Assembly (NCBI GenBank): GCA_013400115.1 | Contig: VXBP01002567.1 | Span: 682,001-746,000 of the forward strand | DNA length: 64,000 bases | DNA from: Rhinopomastus cyanomelas | Lineage: Eukaryota > Chordata > Aves > Bucerotiformes > Rhinopomastidae | Direction: 5' to 3' | Shown: in pieces, positions 32,119-43,973 of the stretch | How positions within the stretch are numbered: position 1 is the first letter of the stretch | How the letters are laid out: the number at the start of each line of letters is the position of its first letter | Position numbers and translations under genes: made by a program | Notes under the pieces: generated by a model | Told to the model about the DNA's origin: nothing | Databases searched by the model: none | The model's input: the letters and a program-made list of their open reading frames with translations, nothing else

Positions 32119-32685
32119 AACTGAAAAATCCTGAGTGCACTGCCTACATTTTTGTCATCAGTTAGATGGCCAGAGCACAGGGCACAGCCAGAATAACCTC
32201 CCTGTTTCTCTACAAGTGAGCTCCTGCACCTTTAACTGCTTCTGACAGTTCCTCAGCCGCTGTGCCCCTCACCAGAGGTTCATTTTCTTCCCCTGGGACA
32301 TCACTCAGAGTAATTGTCCCCAGTAATAATCAATAAATCCAAATTATCCTGAATAAAGCCAGATTTATTTAACAGAGTGTAACAAATAGAAAACCAGAAA
32401 GAAAATCCATGTAAATACAATTTAAAGAGAACAGACTTTGTCTGAGACTATAGACTACACAGTAAGCACTCCAGCTGGCCAAGATATTTTACAACGCTGT
32501 AGAGACCAGCTCATTAAGTCTTTATATTTAGGAAAGCAGATTTCTGACCTGAGAAGACTGTAAATTGTACAGAACCTGCTTTTCTAAAAGACCTTTCCTA
32601 GAAACAATTACTTAGCTGTCTGCCTTATTAACCTGCCTGGTAAATAAGAAGTGCAGAAGATGGAGGCAGTTCTTTAACTTGGAAG
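32119..32685. other. Unique sequence
   Basis: AT-rich (32290-32660) with AATAATCAATAAATCC and similar. No gene recognised. Confidence 0.35.
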
Positions 32686-32773
32686 TCTTGATCTAGGGGG
32701 TCCTGCTGTGGGAAAGGGATTGGACTGGATGATCTTTCAAGGTCCCTTCCAATCTCTAATGTTCTGTGATTTA
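32686..32773 (+). mobile_element. CR1 tail fragment, type A
   Basis: CTTGATCTAGGGGGTCCTGC to AATGTTCTGTGATTT. Confidence 0.9.
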
Positions 32774-33075
32774 AATCTATACTGCTTGGTCTTTGCTTCC
32801 ATCACCGAACGCATGCTCATGGAGGCACAAGTGGGATCGCTCTACCCTGGACCACCCCTTCAGTTGATCTTCTCTCTGAATGTCCCTTTATCTACTTTAT
32901 TTTATTCTTCTCCAGTTCAGTGAGAGCCTACATCGTTCAGAAACTTAAAAGAGACTTCAGCTGGAGATTTTGTGTGTTTATACTTCCTTTCATTTTTTTT
33001 ATGGGTTGGATATTTAGAGACTGAGTTTCAAAAGTTCCCGTCTAAGATGCCATCCTCCAAGTAACATCTGCTGGA
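32774..33075. other. Unique sequence
   Basis: Contains a T8 run near 32992. Nothing recognised. Confidence 0.35.
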
Positions 33076-33532
33076 GTCGTAGGATCATGGAAACATACAA
33101 TGTATTGGGTTGGCAAGGACCTCCAAAGGTCATCTAGTCCAACCCACCTACAACAAGCAGGGACATCACTCACCAGACCAGATTGCCCAGAGCCCCATCC
33201 AGCCTGACCTTGAATCCTCCAGGGATAGGGCCTCCACCACCTCTCTGGGGACCCTGTTCTAGGGATCCCCCACCATCAGATACAAGAACTTTTTCCTCAA
33301 ATCCACCCTCAATCTGCCTTTTTCCAGCTTCAAACCAGGACCCCTCATCCTATTGTTCCCTACCCTTGTGAGCAGCCTTTCCCAGCCTCCTGAAGATCCC
33401 TTTCAGGGGTTGGAAGATCACTATAAAGTCCCTCTGGAGTCTTCTCCTCTTCAGGTTTAACAACTCCAACTCTTCCAGCCCATCTTTATAACAGAGGGGC
33501 TCCAGCCCTCTGATCATTTTAGTGGCCCTAAG
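33076..33532 (-). mobile_element. Old CR1 LINE fragment, type C, about 455 bp
   Basis: TGGAAACATACAATGTATTG, GGTTGGCAAGGACCTCCAAA and CATCTAGTCCAACCCACCTA at the 3' end, running into ORF2 (CCAGCCCTCTGATCATTTTA). Subfamily clearly unlike types A and B and more diverged. Confidence 0.88.
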
Positions 33533-34549
33533 TATGGTCCATTTGATGGCACTTGGAGTCCCAGTTGCTACATGGAGGGCTTTTGGCAGGTATGTAGTTA
33601 AAAGGAAGCTCCCAGCTTTGCTTGTTTAAATGCTGGGCTCGTGCAGATGCCCAAAGCATGAGTGTGCAAAGCTCACTCCTTCAGACGACGGAGCTAAAAA
33701 GGAAATTGGCCATTGGAATTGAAATTATTAAAAGTATTCAACGTTTTCTAACAGAACAAATCAAGGCTGTTCTTACCGCCTTCTTGTAGTGACCCGCAGC
33801 CTCATATTTGTTGGTGTCACTGCATGCAAGGCTGTGATAAGTGAAAAAGTATGCAGTGATGAAGCAGACCCCAAAATAGCTACAGATGCAGATCATCCCC
33901 CCTCTGACAAGTTTCTTTGACCAGATTATTGTGCAACTCTCAATGTGTGTATTTAGAATTCGTGGGCAGCTTTTGCATGCACACAATTCTCTGCAGACAC
34001 ATTCCTTCTCATGCCTGACCTCCACTCTACATGATTTTTAGCTGTTTTCCTCTTAACACGAGGCAATTCCCAGTGCATTTCCGTGGCATATTTAGCATGC
34101 CATTAATTTCTTCCCCCCCACTTCAAATCTCATTCCATCTGATAGCCTGGCAGCTCTGACTATAACATTTCCTTTTCATTATCAGCCCTTTAAAAGAGCG
34201 GAAGAAGACATCCTCAGGATTTTAGTACCTTTCTTCTTTTCATTGTGAATTTCCTACTTTGTCAAAAAAAAACTCCCACATATTGTTGTTCAGATGACAC
34301 ATCCCACTGACAGAGAGAAATAATAAAACCATGATGCTCAGACGGAATCAAACGCCGTCACTGTGTGACAGATAATTGAGCACATTCGGAGTAATCCTCC
34401 GCGGGGCTGTTTTGTTTTTCTGTTGAGTCATCCTCTGTGTGGGTTTCTTTCTTTTGTGAGAAGCAATTGGTCCTAAATCCAGACCAAAAGACCCAACCAT
34501 ATGCAAAATGCAACCAGTCTTCTCAAAAAGTTGTTTTCCCTCACACTAT
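33533..34549. other. Unique sequence; candidate conserved region
   Basis: Holds an exon-like stretch on the minus strand at 33777-33879 and an AT-rich, transposon-free stretch (34050-34440) with CCATTAATTTC and GGAGTAATCCTCCGCGG, which has the style of a conserved enhancer. Confidence 0.4.
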
Positions 34550-35021
34550 TGAGGGACGCAGAGCTGCTGGAGAGAGTCCAGCACAGGGCCACAAAGATGG
34601 TGAGGGGAGAGGAACATCTCCCTGATGAGGAAGGGCTGAGGGAGCTGGGTCTCTTGAGCTTGAAGAAAAGGAGACTGAGGAGTGGCCTCATGAATGTTGA
34701 TAAATGTGTAAAGAGTGGGTATCAGAAGGAAGGAGACAGGCTCTGTTCAGTGGGACCTAATGATAGGACAAGGGGCAATGGGTGTGAGCTGGAACAGAGG
34801 AGGTTCCACATCAATGTGAGAAGGACCTTCTTCCCAGTGAGGGTGACGGAGCCCTGGAAGGGGCTGCCCAGGGGCATTGTGGAGTCTCCTTCACTGGAGA
34901 CATTTAAAACCCATGTTCTTGTGCAACTTGGTCTAGGTTATCCTAGTGTGTCAGGGGGACCGAACTAGATGGTCTTTTGGGTTCCCTTCCAACCTCTAAT
35001 GCTCTGTGATTCTGTGATCTA
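34550..35021 (+). mobile_element. CR1 LINE fragment, type A, about 470 bp
   Basis: From GAGGGACGCAGAGCTGCTGG to GCTCTGTGATTCTGTGATC, with a 3'UTR and octamers. One deletion removes ORF2 codons near ACCCATGTTCTTGTGCAAC. Confidence 0.95.
34552..34968 (+). pseudogene. CR1 ORF2 C-terminal remnant, open frame
   Basis: The end of the CR1 ORF2 protein (endonuclease plus reverse transcriptase), here only the region after the polymerase core: LLERVQHRATKMVRGEEHL, then LRELGLLSLKKRR, then DRTRGNGCELEQRRFHINV, then VTEPWKGLPRGIVESPSL. It is open for about 140 codons, but a small deletion after ETFKTHV shifts it past the normal stop into the 3'UTR (ends SGGPN). It cannot encode an active enzyme because the catalytic parts are absent. 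Confidence 0.88.
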
Positions 35022-35585
35022 AGTTCCTCAGATTCAGCAGAAAGGCAGATGAGACTATGGCTCAAAGACCAACAGCTTCTCAGAGACTGAGTTTCAGCAA
35101 GTGCTTGAAGAAAGTTTGCTTTGTATTGTCATCCTAGTTTTGAGTAGGAAAATATTTCATGGCTGAAACTCCGATGGCATGGAAAACACTTTCCTTCCAC
35201 CTCACTTTTCTGAATAGCTGCCTCTGTTGAATAACTGCTCTGCTTCTTTTTCCTAGTAGCCATCAATAATTCATTACATTATTAGGAAATGGATAAAGCT
35301 GGAATAAATCATTTAATACAGTGTTTTCCAAATTTGTATCACTGTGAGCTTGAGTGTGTGTTACACACAGGAGGTGATTACCATTTCATCAAGTGAGAGA
35401 AGCAGATGAACTGCACAAAACACTCAGCTACTGACACATCCTTGGAAATGCAGGCTCCCTGGAAATGGCACAATCCAGCTCCCTAAAAACCATAAACACA
35501 CAGGCCCAAAGGATTTAATTGTCCAGGATGGATAGCTGCTCTTTTTTCCTGAAATATGAAGTGCAGCCCCTGGTGTTATAGGTGT
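35022..35585. other. Unique sequence
   Basis: Nothing recognised; moderately AT-rich. Confidence 0.35.
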
Positions 35586-35672
35586 GCGACTTGATCTAGG
35601 TGATCCTGCTGTGGCAGGGGGATTGGACTAGATGATCTTTCAGGTCCCTTCTAATCCCTAATGTTCTATGAG
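35586..35672 (+). mobile_element. CR1 tail fragment, type A
   Basis: GCGACTTGATCTAGGTGATC to CTAATGTTCTATGAG. Confidence 0.9.
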
Positions 35673-36097
35673 TCACCATCATTAGCAAGTAGGTTGCTGC
35701 CCCTCACACTTTTCAGCTTGCAAGAGAATTTTCACAGAGCTCCTGGCTGCACCCCCAGCGTGGAGCTGCACCTCCTGAAGTCCCACTGTCAGCAGTGTAA
35801 CCAGCTAAGTAAATGATGGGCACATGCTGAAATGCTCTGCTGGTGGGGAAATGCAAGGTGAAACAGTTTGCAGCCTGCAGAGACCTAAGCTGGAGGCTGA
35901 ACATGAAAACCTCAATAATATCCCCTCTCCCAGTTAATTTTCTCATCTTTCAGTCCTCGTGAAGGAACCACCATCTCCAAACACGCAGGCTCTGCCCAGA
36001 AAGCCCATCAGACCAGGACTCACAGGCATCACTAGGACAAGGAGCAGCATGGGGAGGTCTTTTGTGAGTATTTAGCAATCACAGACTGAGCTAAGCT
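35673..36097. other. Unique sequence
   Basis: Short frames only. Confidence 0.35.
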
Positions 36098-36331
36098 GAG
36101 GCTGGCTGGTTGGATGTGAAGAAGAAATTCTTTGCTGTGAGCGTGGGGAGATGTTGGAACAAGTCGCCCAAGGAAGTTGTGGCTGCCCCATCCCTGGCAG
36201 TGTTGAAGGCCAGGGTGGTTGGGGTCCTGAGTAACCTGCTCTAGTGAAGGTGTCCCTGCCTGTGCAGGGGGGTTGGAAGTAGATGAGCTTTAGGGTCCCT
36301 TTCAACTCTGGGCACTCTGTGATTCTGTGAT
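36098..36331 (+). mobile_element. Old CR1 3' end, type C
   Basis: GTGAAGAAGAAATTCTTTGC, TGGCTGCCCCATCCCTGGCA, TGCAGGGGGGTTGGAAGTAG, and tail CACTCTGTGATTCTGTGAT. Confidence 0.85.
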
Positions 36332-37555
36332 ATCTTAACTTGAGGTCCAGTTGCTATAAAGTAGGGGTTAACTGAGGACGTTTATAGGTGTCTTCTCTGT
36401 TGGAGCTGTCACAAAAGCAGCCACTGAATCAGCTTGTTTAGAAGTCCTTAGGAGCATGAAGGCTGTAGGGCAGACATGCCCACTTTAAAACATTTTGGCC
36501 ATGGAATTCACTTCACTCTTGATTTATAGAAATGTGGAACAGGTAGTTGTGTGAAAATCCAAGTTGTACTCTTTCCATGTTCTTCCTCCAACTCGTACGT
36601 TATGCTAATGGTATTAATAAGGATTAATGTAGGATTGAAGGAATTAGGAAGGCATCCTGTATGTCAGCCCTTCAGCAAAGCCATGTCTTACAGTTATCAG
36701 GTTTATAAACCCTCCTCATTAAAAAAAAAAAGAGAAAAAAGACCCCCCAAAACCCTCCTGCAAGCTCCCAGCTTGTGCCAGACAGGTTCTTAAACTGAAG
36801 GGAGGTACAGGACCTTGAAGAGAAGCAGAGAAAAGAGGGGCAGCTCAGCCCTGCTGCAGGGGCTAACAGAGTTTGCAGAGCTGGCAGGGCTGGCTCGGCC
36901 TGGGTGCCAGTGCTGTGCTCCGATGTGAGATCCAGCTGGCAACGGGAGCTGCAGAAATGCTGCTCAGCAGATCTGCTCTTAATTACCTGCCTGTAAATCA
37001 GGATTCATTTCATAAGTCTGTGGAGCTGGATGGCATGTAGGCTACAGTACCTACAAGCTGAATGTCTCCTCAGTGTATATGCAAGTTCCAGCTGCTCTTA
37101 CCTTTTCCTCACAAATTCTATAATTTCCTTCACAGTCCAGATCTAAAATAGTCCTGAGACAATATGTTGGGTTCAAATATGATTTGAGCTTTTCAGCTGT
37201 AGCAGCAAGGCAAAGACACCAGGTCCCAGCTGCAGCATGGGGCCAGATGCTGCTCTGTGGTCTCACGTGCTGAGGAATCAAAATGAGTAGGAATGCACAG
37301 GTGTGACAGTCTGCATATAGGAGAAGTATGAGTGAGGGAAGTCTTTCTACGTGGAAGAGAAAACAAACCCCAAACCTAATAAGAAACATTTTAAAAGGCC
37401 CTTGATGAGTTTGAGCTCTAGTTGGTACAAGTCCCTGGATTAGTGGAGAATAGTCAGAGGTGATGATTATTCTAGCTGAAAACTCGAGCACTGACTGCTT
37501 GGGGTACCTTGTGTTCTCTTCTTACAGGGCTGTAGGATAGTGTATTTTGTTTCAG
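36332..37555. other. Unique sequence
   Basis: Contains an A11 tract near 36721. A 146-codon minus frame (37051-37491) has no recognised domain. Confidence 0.35.
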
Positions 37556-37890
37556 AAGAATCACAGAACATTAGGGACCTCAAATGATCATCCAGTCCAA
37601 TCCCCCTGCCAGAGCAGGATCATCTAGACCAAGTCACACAGGAACATATCCAGGCGGGTTTTAAACATCTCCAGAGAAGGAGACTCCTCCTCTGTCATCC
37701 TCACTGCGAAGAAGTTCCTTCTTATATTGATGTGGAACCTCCTCTGTTCCAGCTTGTCCTATCACTAGATCACTATTGCCCCTTGTCCTATCACTAGAGG
37801 ACACCGAGCAGAGCCTGGCTCCATCCTCCCGACGCCCACCGTTCACATATTTATCAACATTCATGAGGTCACCCCTCAGTCTCCTTTGAA
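37556..37890 (-). mobile_element. CR1 LINE fragment, type A, with internal duplication
   Basis: AGAATCACAGAACATTAGGG to AGGTCACCCCTCAGTCTCCT. The phrase CTTGTCCTATCACTAGA occurs twice, about 37755 and 37781. The section normally reading ACAACCCCCCTGGGCAG is deleted. Confidence 0.92.
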
Positions 37891-39064
37891 GACCTGGTTT
37901 TGGTCCTTCCCTCTCCATTAGTTCCTGAATGTTCTCAAAAGTAACCCTTGCAAGTCTTCACTCCAGAGTTTATCCAACTTTAGACCGTTGCATCCCTCCG
38001 GCAGCATTTTTTTGGCTTCTTTCTAGGGGGTGAATATCTAGTGTCTCTCACCAAAAAAAGTGAGCATCTTCCATCACTGTCTTCATTTCTAATTTATACC
38101 CACTGGCACCTCCAGATAGATTCCTAATTTCTGGCTGCTAAGTGGGAAGCTTTTAATACCTTCACCGTTAAGCACAATGAGCCAGTCCATCAAACACAGG
38201 GTAGGGAAGACCAAGGTCTAAATCCACATCTTTGGGTTCTAATTTCAGTTCCAGGGGGTTAAAAAAGATCATCCTCTGCGAAACAAGGTCAAGGCAACAG
38301 TAGCAGCCTGGCTGCAGAGCCCTCCCGTATGCCCAGCTATTAATCTTCCCGTTCCTCAAGTTGTACCAACCAGCTTAGCTCTGGAAATGTCATTAAGAAG
38401 TAGCTAAGTGTTAAATTGCCAGGAATTTCCAGAATAAGGAGGGAAAGGGAAGAAGAATGAAACTAGCAACTTTCTGGTTTTTCACAAAAAGTGGGGGTTT
38501 TTTTGTACTCTAGCCAGAAGGAATTAGGGCAATTGTTCACTTGCAAATACTATGGAGATTAATGAGGTCCAGAGGCAGAGCCATGAGAAAATAGAAATGT
38601 TAAAAAGCACAGTTTCCAAAAATACAGCCACCACCGTACCATGGGGATGGATCAGTTTGAATGTTTCATCTCGCAGCCCGACTGGGCAGGCTGCCTCACA
38701 TTCTTAGCTTATTAAAAACCTGAACCCTTTCTTTTCACCCTCCTAGGCCAACCCCTGTGCAAACAGAGCTCCTGCTCACAGCATTGCATGTCTCTACCCA
38801 AAGAGTCACAGGCTCCAGCTCTGCCAGAAGTCAAAGAACACACTTAAACTCATCTAATTATTGTAGCCGGTTGTATTTGCATTTCTTTGGTGAGCTCACT
38901 TTGAATTAACTTGTAGGGCACTGACAATGTGTTTTGTCAGGTTTATGAGAGAGAGGGAGGACTCAGAGGTTGAGGTGATTAAACTGGGGACTCAGCTGCA
39001 GATCTGGGCTTCTTGACTTGGAGCTCTTAACTAAGGTACTCCGTGAACCCGATGGAACACACAG
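37891..39064. other. Unique sequence
   Basis: Short frames only; a T-rich run near 38500. No gene recognised. Confidence 0.35.
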
Positions 39065-39618
39065 GGACCCTTCACAGAGTCACAGATTAAGGAATCACAG
39101 AACATCATGGATTAGAAGGAACCTTGAAAGATCATCCAGTCAAATCACCCTGACACAGCAGGATCACCTAGATCCAGTCACACAGGAACACATCCAGGTG
39201 GGTTTTAAATGTCTCCAGAGAAGGAGACTCCACAACCCCCCTGGGCAGCCACTTCTTCCAGGGCTCTGTCGCCCTCAGTGTGAAGAAGTTCCTTCTCACA
39301 TTGATGTGGAACCTCCTCTGTTCCAGCTCATACCCATTGCCCCTTGTCCTATCATTAGATGCCACTGAGCAGAATCTGGCTCCATCCTCCTGACACCCAC
39401 TCCTTCCATATTGATCAACATTCACGGGATCACCCCTCATCTCCTTTCTTCCAAGCACAAGAGACTCAGCTCCCTCAGCCTTTCCTCAGCAGGGAGATGC
39501 TCCATCATCTTTGTGGCTCTGTGCTGGACTCCCTCCAGCAGCTCTATGTCCTTCTTGAACTGAGTGGCCCAGGATTGGACACAAGATTCCAGATGTGGTC
39601 TCACCAGCAGCAGAGGTG
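39065..39618 (-). mobile_element. CR1 LINE fragment, type A, about 550 bp
   Basis: Begins with a repeated antisense tail (CTTCACAGAGTCACAG, then GGAATCACAGAACATCATGG), continues through 3'UTR and ORF2 to CAGATGTGGTCTCACCAGCA. Its 5' reach is among the longest in the window. Confidence 0.94.
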
Positions 39619-39661
39619 TTATGCAAAAGAAAACAGTAGTGATGCTCCTGCTCATCATCAC
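39168..39661 (-). pseudogene. CR1 ORF2 C-terminal remnant, frameshifted
   Basis: Two minus frames cover it: 39437-39661 with FKKDIELLEGVQHRATKMM, then LRELSLLCLEERR, and 39168-39458 with NVDQYGRSGCQEDGARFCSV, then DRTRGNGYELEQRRF, ending at the normal stop (LDVFLCDWI). The shift lies around LEERR. The polymerase core is missing by 5' truncation. Confidence 0.85.
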
Positions 39662-42554
39662 CTCTCTAGAGAGAGTGAAAGATCTTCAACCTGGGTGCTT
39701 GTACACACAACATAGCCCTGAAGAGTCAGGAGGCAACTGCTGCCCACTTGAACCTTCCAGTTACTCAAGATGCTGTTTTGTCAAGTGATTGGTAAGAGAG
39801 TAACTGCAAAACAGTTACCCTGATGGTGGCTTTCTTACATGCCCATGGCCAGTATAGCTTCTTGTGTGGAGAATGAATGGGGAGAGTGGCTTAGAAAAAT
39901 GATGAGTCTATTTTTTGCCTTGTATCTTCTGGGTGTTGTTTCATGTAGTTCTTAATTTCACAGTGGATTATTATTATTAGAGCAGGAAACACTGCTTAAA
40001 ACCATTGCTTCAGACCATTAGATGTGATGTGAACCTTGCTGTGTTACCACAGCACAGAGAGGGAAGCTCATGAGGCATCTGCTGATAATAGATTTTTCTC
40101 GATGCCTGGGATAGTTAAATTTAAATCGGATTAAATGACTTCTGTTGTTTTTTACCTGCTGTTGCTTCTGCACACAGATTCTTGTCACTTTAAATCTTCA
40201 TTTGGCAATTTGCTGTTCTGTAACCGTAGGGTATATACTTGGATCCACAGAAATATAATATTCTGACAGCTGTTTCCTTTGCTAGCAGTTTATTTAAGCA
40301 CATTATTTGGGGTAATTTAGAGCTCATTCAGAACTGATTCAAAAACTTTAAAAGACTCATTTCTCCCCGCACTTGTCTGTCTGTCTGATACCACTCCAGT
40401 CGTCAGAGCTTCCAGTTCACGGTGTCGGTTCAGCCATAGTTAATCAAACTCCAAGAGGGAACACATATGCTTTCAGGCTACATTTAACCTTTCTATGGGT
40501 GCCAGAAAATCTTTGGACATGGAAAGAAATAAGAAGAAAATGCTTCTGTTGAGAGTAGCAGGAGTGTATCGCTTACATCTCTAATGGCTGCTCCTGAACC
40601 TGGATTATATGGAGCAAATTAGCTGATTTGAATGAAATATGATTTGGGTTTCAAATTCTGTGGGTAATTCTTTTTCTTTATGTGCTGGCCTCTGGAGCTC
40701 AGGCTCATGCTCTCAGAGCTGCAGATACCCTCAGGTACTCAACTCCTGTTGAACTGAATTCCTCAGCGCAATGAGGAAGGAGCTTTTGGAAGTGAAATGA
40801 CTTTGCAGGAGCAGATGGAAAGAGAAGGGCTATCCATTTCGTCAGTGTGTGATGAAAAAGGTTGCAAAGGGGTCCAGTATATTTTCTGCCCGAGTACTGG
40901 GAGGTAGCAGAGTGCCGGAGGCTGACTCCAGAGATGTTACCGAACCCAAAAGAAGGGGAAGCAAAGCTGCCTCCAGGTAAACACCACAGATACCGGTGCC
41001 ATTTGATGGCTGCCACTGGAGTTAGATCAAAGAGCCTGTTCAGCCTGGCCTCATGCCCAAAGTTTCCCGAGGCCTGATTAGGCATGATGTCTCACTTGCT
41101 GTTCGAGCCTCTGCTGTGCTGAGAGCTGACAGGAGATTTTGCAGGCAGCAGCAGTGAAATCCTTTTGCAGACCATGCTGGAGGAGCGTGATCCTACATTT
41201 CCAGCCTCTCCTTCTCCCAGAACCAAACGAGACAGAGAAGTCCAGCTCTGCACCTTGAAATCAGTTCCCAAGCTGGTTCCTGCACCCTAGCAAGAGGCAG
41301 GAGCTGTGCATCCTGCTGTGCTGACCCAGTTGGCTGCTCTGCTCACACCACCCTCCTGTCCGGACCTGTGTGCGCCGCAGGAGGGGCTGACATCAGTCTT
41401 ACTAATGTGGCTCAGCAGCCAGAGATGTGAATCTCCCAGAAGTAATTAAAATTAACCAGATTTATGCAGCCATTCACCACATACTTTGGGTTTTCCAGAG
41501 GGCTGCCAAGATGTGGGGCTGAGCCATGCAGGAAGGGGGATGGGAGGATGGAGTTGGCTGGAGCAGACCATGGAGGAGATGTCTCCATCCACTTCCTCAA
41601 AGTCTTGTCTGCCTCTTCCTGCAGGCTGGCAAAGGGCTGTTCCAGGAAGAGCCCTGCCCTGCTGCAAATCTCTAGACAATCCAGGATGAGTGAACAGGTC
41701 TTTCCAGGTTAAGGCTCCTCGTTCCCTCTCTGTGCTATCAGCCTGCGTCCGATGCAGCAGCTCCTCCTGACTTATGAACTAATTTGTAGCAGGCACCAGA
41801 GCATTTGGTGGTTACAGGAGGGAGAGTAGGGAGGCATCCTGCATCCACCAGCTGATCCAGATGTTTCAGCTGGCCCAGAAGATTAAACCAGCTGACCTGC
41901 TGCTAATATCAAAGCTGGCCCATCTTACAGAGAGCTTGAGTAGATCTGATTTACAGCTCAGTCACAACACGCTGTGTGAGCTCAGTCGTTTATTCAGTGC
42001 CACATCTCTGTAGTAATTTAACCAGACCCGCTCACCATAACGAGAGTAATTACCTGGATGAGGTACGTGAGATTTTGCCAATGCTTCAAGTATCTGGGCA
42101 AGTCATTTTAAAAGCCTGATGACTCAGTTTATCCAGCAGAGTAATGGGACATTCCCTTTGTCTTGGGTGCCTTTGAAAGGCGTAATGAGATCGGTTGGGT
42201 TGCAGGTAGTCAGCGTCTCTCAGGGCTTGGTCATTAGGTCTTGATGAAGCCAACTTTGCTCATAAAAGGAGAGGCACAGACTTTCAAGAGTTCAACAGGT
42301 CTGCTCAGATGAGGAAATGCTTTCTGCTGGAGAACTTGCTTTGTGAAGCAGTTTGATGCTTTTTGGAGAGAAGCAGCTATCACGTGAAAGTCCTTGTCTT
42401 TGCCTATATTTATGAAACATTTCCAGTGGGCTTTACTTCAAATATCCTTTTGTGTCTGAAGGAAGCTGAGTGGCTTTGTCATCCTTGCTTGTGAGGTAAC
42501 AAAAGTATTAAAAGTTTTAAATAGAGCTGCAGATAAATGAATCACCAGAAAAGC
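39619..42554. other. Longest CR1-free stretch, unique sequence
   Basis: No mobile element seen in about 2.9 kb. Open frames up to 126 codons (40705-41085, minus) have no domain. 41880-42080 has AT-rich, non-repetitive sequence with TAATTTAACC and AGAGTAATTACC. Possible conserved non-coding DNA, not demonstrated. Confidence 0.4.
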
Positions 42555-42650
42555 AGACCTGGTCTAGGTGATCCTGCTGCGGCAGGGGGATTGGAGCAGA
42601 TGATCTTTTGAGGTCCCTTCCAGTGCATAGTGTTCTGTGTTTCTCTGATA
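42555..42650 (+). mobile_element. CR1 tail fragment, type A
   Basis: GCAGACCTGGTCTAGGTGAT to GTGTTCTGTGTTTCTCTGA. Confidence 0.9.
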
Positions 42651-43165
42651 CTGAATGAATGTTTTCTCCAACCTTGGTGTAAAAAGAAACTGGAGAATAA
42701 ACTTCATGAAAATCAAGGCCAAAATGTCCCCTCACATGTCTTTGCTGTCACAACTGTACAAATGCAAAGCAAATGGGCTTGCCCTGGAGATGTGAGTTGC
42801 TGCTCTCCATTCTCCCATCAGCACGGGCAGCCCTGGTCTAGCTCTGCTCATGTATTTCTTCAGTCTGTTTCTGTTTTGCCTGTTTGTGTGACAAGTGCTA
42901 CAGCAAAGGTCTAATTTTTCTTGCCCACTTTACACAGATTTCCATAATGCCCAGCCCAGTAAGCACTGGCCTTGTTTGGAAGGGCTCGTCCTACTGCAGC
43001 ACTCATTTGGCCCTCAGTGTTGGAAGATCAGATGGTTTCAAATGGCTGGAGGTTGCTGTCAAAAAGTGGGCACCAGCTTGGTCCCTCAATCAAAACTTTT
43101 GGGATCACTGAACAGCTTTCCTTTGGTGCTCCTATGGGATAATATTTCTACACTTATAACTACAA
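42651..43165. other. Unique sequence
   Basis: Nothing recognised. Confidence 0.35.
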
Positions 43166-43583
43166 AGGGAGTGGAACATTCCCCTTATGAGGAAAGGCTG
43201 AGGGAGCTGGGTCTCTTCAGCTTGGAAAAAAGGGGACTGAGGGGTCACCCTATTAATGTTGATCAATATGGAAAGAGCAGCTGTCAGGAGGATGGAGCCA
43301 GGCTCTGCTCGGTGGCATCTAATGATAGAACTGCCAGTCTGAGCTGGCACAGAGGAGGTTTCACATCAATGTGAGAGGGAGCTTTTTCCCAGTGAGGGTG
43401 ACAGAGCCCTGGGAAGGGCTGCCCGGGGGGTTGTTGAGTCTCCTTCTCTGGAGACATTTAAAACCTGCCTGGCCATGTTCCTGTGCAACTGGATCTAGGG
43501 GATCCTGCTGTGTCGGGGGATTGGACTGGATGATCTTTGAAGGTCCCTTCCACTCCCTAATGTTCTGTGATGCTGTGTATGAG
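43166..43583 (+). mobile_element. CR1 LINE fragment, type A, about 420 bp
   Basis: AAAGGGAGTGGAACATTCCC to AATGTTCTGTGATGCTGTG. The phrase normally reading GGACAAGGGGCAATGGG is deleted near 43330. ORF2 ends CAACTGGATCTAG. Confidence 0.94.
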
Positions 43584-43931
43584 ACAAAGGCTGTTTTCAC
43601 AGGAAACAACCCCACAGCACTAGCTTGGCCCAGCCACTGAACCACACAGCTTCACAGAGGATGCAGAAAGCCCATCTTCCTGGCATCTGTCCATCCACCC
43701 AATTTCCCACCTGGCAGTAGATGTGCTCCATTTGCAAATGTCACTTTGCAATAACACTTTGTCCTCTGCTGTCTACTACATTTTCTGCAATACCAGTCAC
43801 TGTGGACTAAAGGTTTAGAATCCTGAGGGCCAGTTCCAACCTCACATCAGATGCCACCCGTTCTTTCCTGAATATTTTGCTCCCATGTCTTGAACAATTC
43901 AGCACGTGCTGGCTCGCAAAACCTCAGGGAT
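43584..43931. other. Unique sequence up to assembly gap
   Basis: Nothing recognised; contig quality drops at its end. Confidence 0.35.
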
Positions 43932-43954
43932 NNNNNNNNNNNNNNNNNNNNNNN
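43932..43954. other. Assembly gap (23 N)
   Basis: Unknown bases. The length may be a placeholder. Confidence 0.99.
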
Positions 43955-43959
43955 TAAGA

Positions 43960-43973
43960 GGGGGGGGGGGGGG
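43960..43973 (+). repeat. G14 homopolymer at gap edge
   Basis: A run of G directly next to the gap, probably a sequencing or assembly artefact. Confidence 0.9.

Noticed and set aside
40705..41085. 126-codon minus-strand frame
   Set aside because: No family resemblance and no splice context; length is within chance for this many bases.
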